From contig JAYELZ010000246.1 in the NCBI GenBank assembly GCA_034717835.1, positions 1 through 8,569 of the forward strand: a DNA stretch of 8,569 nt, written 5' to 3'. This stretch comes from G713 sp034717835 (GTDB lineage Bacteria; Chloroflexota; Anaerolineae; B4-G1; SLSP01). This document shows, in pieces, positions 7,275 to 8,569 of this stretch. The notes below the pieces were generated by a model. It made no database searches, was not told the origin of the DNA, and saw only the letters and a list, made by a program, of their open reading frames with translations. The first letter of the stretch is position 1; the number at the start of each line of letters is the position of its first letter. Position numbers and translations under genes: made by a program.

Positions 7275-8569
7275 CTCCGCTCTCCCCTGTTGCTTCGAGT
7301 GCTGCCGCCACCTTCAACTCCACATGTACCTGGGAGCCATCCAAGGCATCCAACAACTCTTGTGAAGCAATGCGCATTAACGCTTCTAGATCAGTGGCCC
7401 GCTGCATCTGAGTGGTTATATTCTGTACTAAATGTTCGCGTACTGCCCGCCGTTGAGTAACACCCATTAGCCGTAAATTCTCAATCGTGAGGGCCGTTTG
7501 CTCAGTCACATTTTCCACCATTGCGAGTTCTTCAGCTCGCCAGGAATGCCGGCCTGGATCATGTAACGCTAGCGTACCAATCACCTGTTCTCGTAATTTC
7601 AAGGGCACTACCAGAATATCATCCTCCGAAGTCTCTCCCTCCACGGATTGCGCTTTCACAAGCCGTCCCTGTGAGCCGGCCTGCTGACGTATCTTGCACA
7701 GTTGCTCCTCTGCAATACCTTTTTCTCCTGACCGCAAATAGTTAAAGCGGCTGGTAGGTTTCCTGCTCAGATACTTTTGCCACTCCTCAACCAGATAATG
7801 TCGATGTACAGCGCGCACTTCCTCCAAGGCGGCCTCCGTCCGGGTGAAGAGCTGCGCATTGTCAATAGCTAGCGCGACCTGATCAGCAAGAGTCTGGAAG
7901 ACCTCCTTGCTACCCTCGTCCAAAGCAGCAGACTGTTCACCATAAACGCTCAGCGCGCCCAACAACCGTTCCCGGGAAAGCAATGGCAGTACCAGTTGCG
8001 AGTACTCCGGCCCAACCACCAAGTGCGATTCTTGACGTGACAAACACCAACCAACGGTGGAATCTTCAGCCACCGTCACTGTTTCTCCCACTACCAGCGG
8101 CTCTCGCTCCGCATCACCAGCGGCAACCCGCAACGTAGCCACCGTTTCACCATCAGGGAGCAAGTACAAGCCCACGAAATAAACACCCAGGGGAGAGAAT
8201 TCATCGTAGAGCGTGTCAACTAACTCTGTTTTCAGTTTCACCGGGTCCAGAGTTGATGAACCAGCCCGCGCCACACGGGTAGCGGCTTGTAACCGCGCGG
8301 TCTGTTGTCGTAATTGACGGTTGCTCTCGCTGATATCAACCAACACGGCCTGCCAATCGCGGCTAAAAGCCCAGAGGAGTACAGACAATATCAACACTAC
8401 CAACAAAAAAGAGGCTCCCTCTGACACCCAAGTGGAGAGCGCTAAAGGATCTTCCTCTATAAGCGGCCTGAGAAAACCTTGAGAAAAGAGTATCGCGAAT
8501 ACAAGGTAGGAGAAAACAGCCAGCCCGCCTCCCCACATTCCAATCTCAACCCCCACCAGAATAAACGAG
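7267..8569 (-). CDS. Membrane-anchored GAF-domain sensor protein without output domain (5' end outside window)
   Basis: The reading frame is open to the right edge, so the N-terminus is missing. A GTG at 8556 lies inside a hydrophobic segment and is unlikely to be the start. About 433 codons are visible. Numbering from that GTG: two TM helices (about 8-28 and 46-66), a coiled coil (about 75-98), a GAF domain (about 98-238, ending in the AIDNAQLF helix), a linker with RHYLVEEWQKYL (about 252-263), a shortened GAF-like domain (about 268-363, VPLKLREQVIGTLAL), then a tail (about 370-415) shared with the next two genes. The GAF lacks the F.NP.LP.TRSE segment kept by its neighbours. No kinase, cyclase or DNA-binding domain follows; the protein ends with TAA at 7267. 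It overlaps the next gene by 8 bp (ATGCCTAA), implying translational coupling. The membrane part may resemble the multi-TM protein at 2726-4441. The GAF ligand is unknown. Family assignment is firm; biological role is inference. Confidence 0.88.
   Translation of the reverse strand, partial: SFILVGVEIGMWGGGLAVFSYLVFAILFSQGFLRPLIEEDPLALSTWVSEGASFLLVVLILSVLLWAFSRDWQAVLVDISESNRQLRQQTARLQAATRVARAGSSTLDPVKLKTELVDTLYDEFSPLGVYFVGLYLLPDGETVATLRVAAGDAEREPLVVGETVTVAEDSTVGWCLSRQESHLVVGPEYSQLVLPLLSRERLLGALSVYGEQSAALDEGSKEVFQTLADQVALAIDNAQLFTRTEAALEEVRAVHRHYLVEEWQKYLSRKPTSRFNYLRSGEKGIAEEQLCKIRQQAGSQGRLVKAQSVEGETSEDDILVVPLKLREQVIGTLALHDPGRHSWRAEELAMVENVTEQTALTIENLRLMGVTQRRAVREHLVQNITTQMQRATDLEALMRIASQELLDALDGSQVHVELKVAAALEATGESGDA
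7282..7287 (-). promoter_or_regulatory. Ribosome binding site for the LacI-type/GAF fusion gene
   Basis: GGGGAG on the minus strand lies 7 bases before ATG 7274, inside the 3' end of the preceding gene. It supports that start and coupled translation across the 8-bp overlap. Confidence 0.6.

Noticed and set aside
8554..8556. GTG at 8556 as the start of the right-most gene
   Set aside because: The frame stays open to the window edge, the GTG falls inside a hydrophobic helix, and no ribosome binding site precedes it.
1..8569. CRISPR arrays, insertion sequences, tRNA genes, phage or defence genes
   Set aside because: No direct-repeat arrays, inverted terminal repeats, transposase, integrase or nuclease motifs were found. 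The window is almost entirely covered by the five sensor genes.

Overview
The window is a continuous run of five genes, all read from the minus strand (right to left). Gaps are short (8-bp overlap, 46 bp, 72 bp, 21 bp), so it looks like one transcription unit that starts beyond the right edge and continues past the left edge. The proteins carry a very recognisable GAF subtype, with signatures FGFYHAGIFL, F.NP.LP.TRSE..LPL and QSTxxxAFxxEDxxxLQT. From memory of the family this subtype is abundant in Chloroflexota, especially Anaerolineae. Together with a base composition near 50% GC, this makes an Anaerolineae-like bacterium the best guess. No rRNA, tRNA or taxonomic marker gene is present to prove it.

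In transcription order: (1) positions 8569-7267 hold the C-terminal part of a membrane protein with a GAF domain, a shortened GAF-like domain and a short tail. (2) Positions 7274-4488 hold a 928-residue cytoplasmic protein that fuses a LacI/GalR-type ligand-binding domain, without its DNA-binding part, to a helical linker, a divergent GAF, a canonical GAF, a shortened GAF and the same tail. (3) Positions 4441-2726 hold a multi-TM membrane protein with GAF, shortened GAF and tail. (4) Positions 2653-1601 hold a lipoprotein of the NMT1/THI5-like substrate-binding family. (5) Positions 1579-1 hold an MCP-like transmembrane protein (two TM helices, extracytoplasmic helical domain, HAMP, coiled coil, GAF, start of a shortened GAF), cut by the left edge.

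The locus reads as a multi-input sensory array. It has one extracytoplasmic lipoprotein receptor, one cytoplasmic sugar-type receptor, three membrane-anchored modules and many GAF domains. None of the three proteins whose C-termini are visible has a histidine kinase, GGDEF, phosphatase or DNA-binding output. No ABC permease or ATPase accompanies the lipoprotein, so a receptor role is at least as likely as transport. The output is most likely carried by the truncated fifth protein or by genes beyond the left edge. The most interesting structural feature is that three proteins end in the same 45-residue stub, which resembles only the first helix and strand of a GAF domain. It follows a GAF-like domain that appears to lack exactly those elements.

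There is no non-coding stretch longer than about 75 bases. No RNA gene, CRISPR array, mobile element or convincing promoter was seen.
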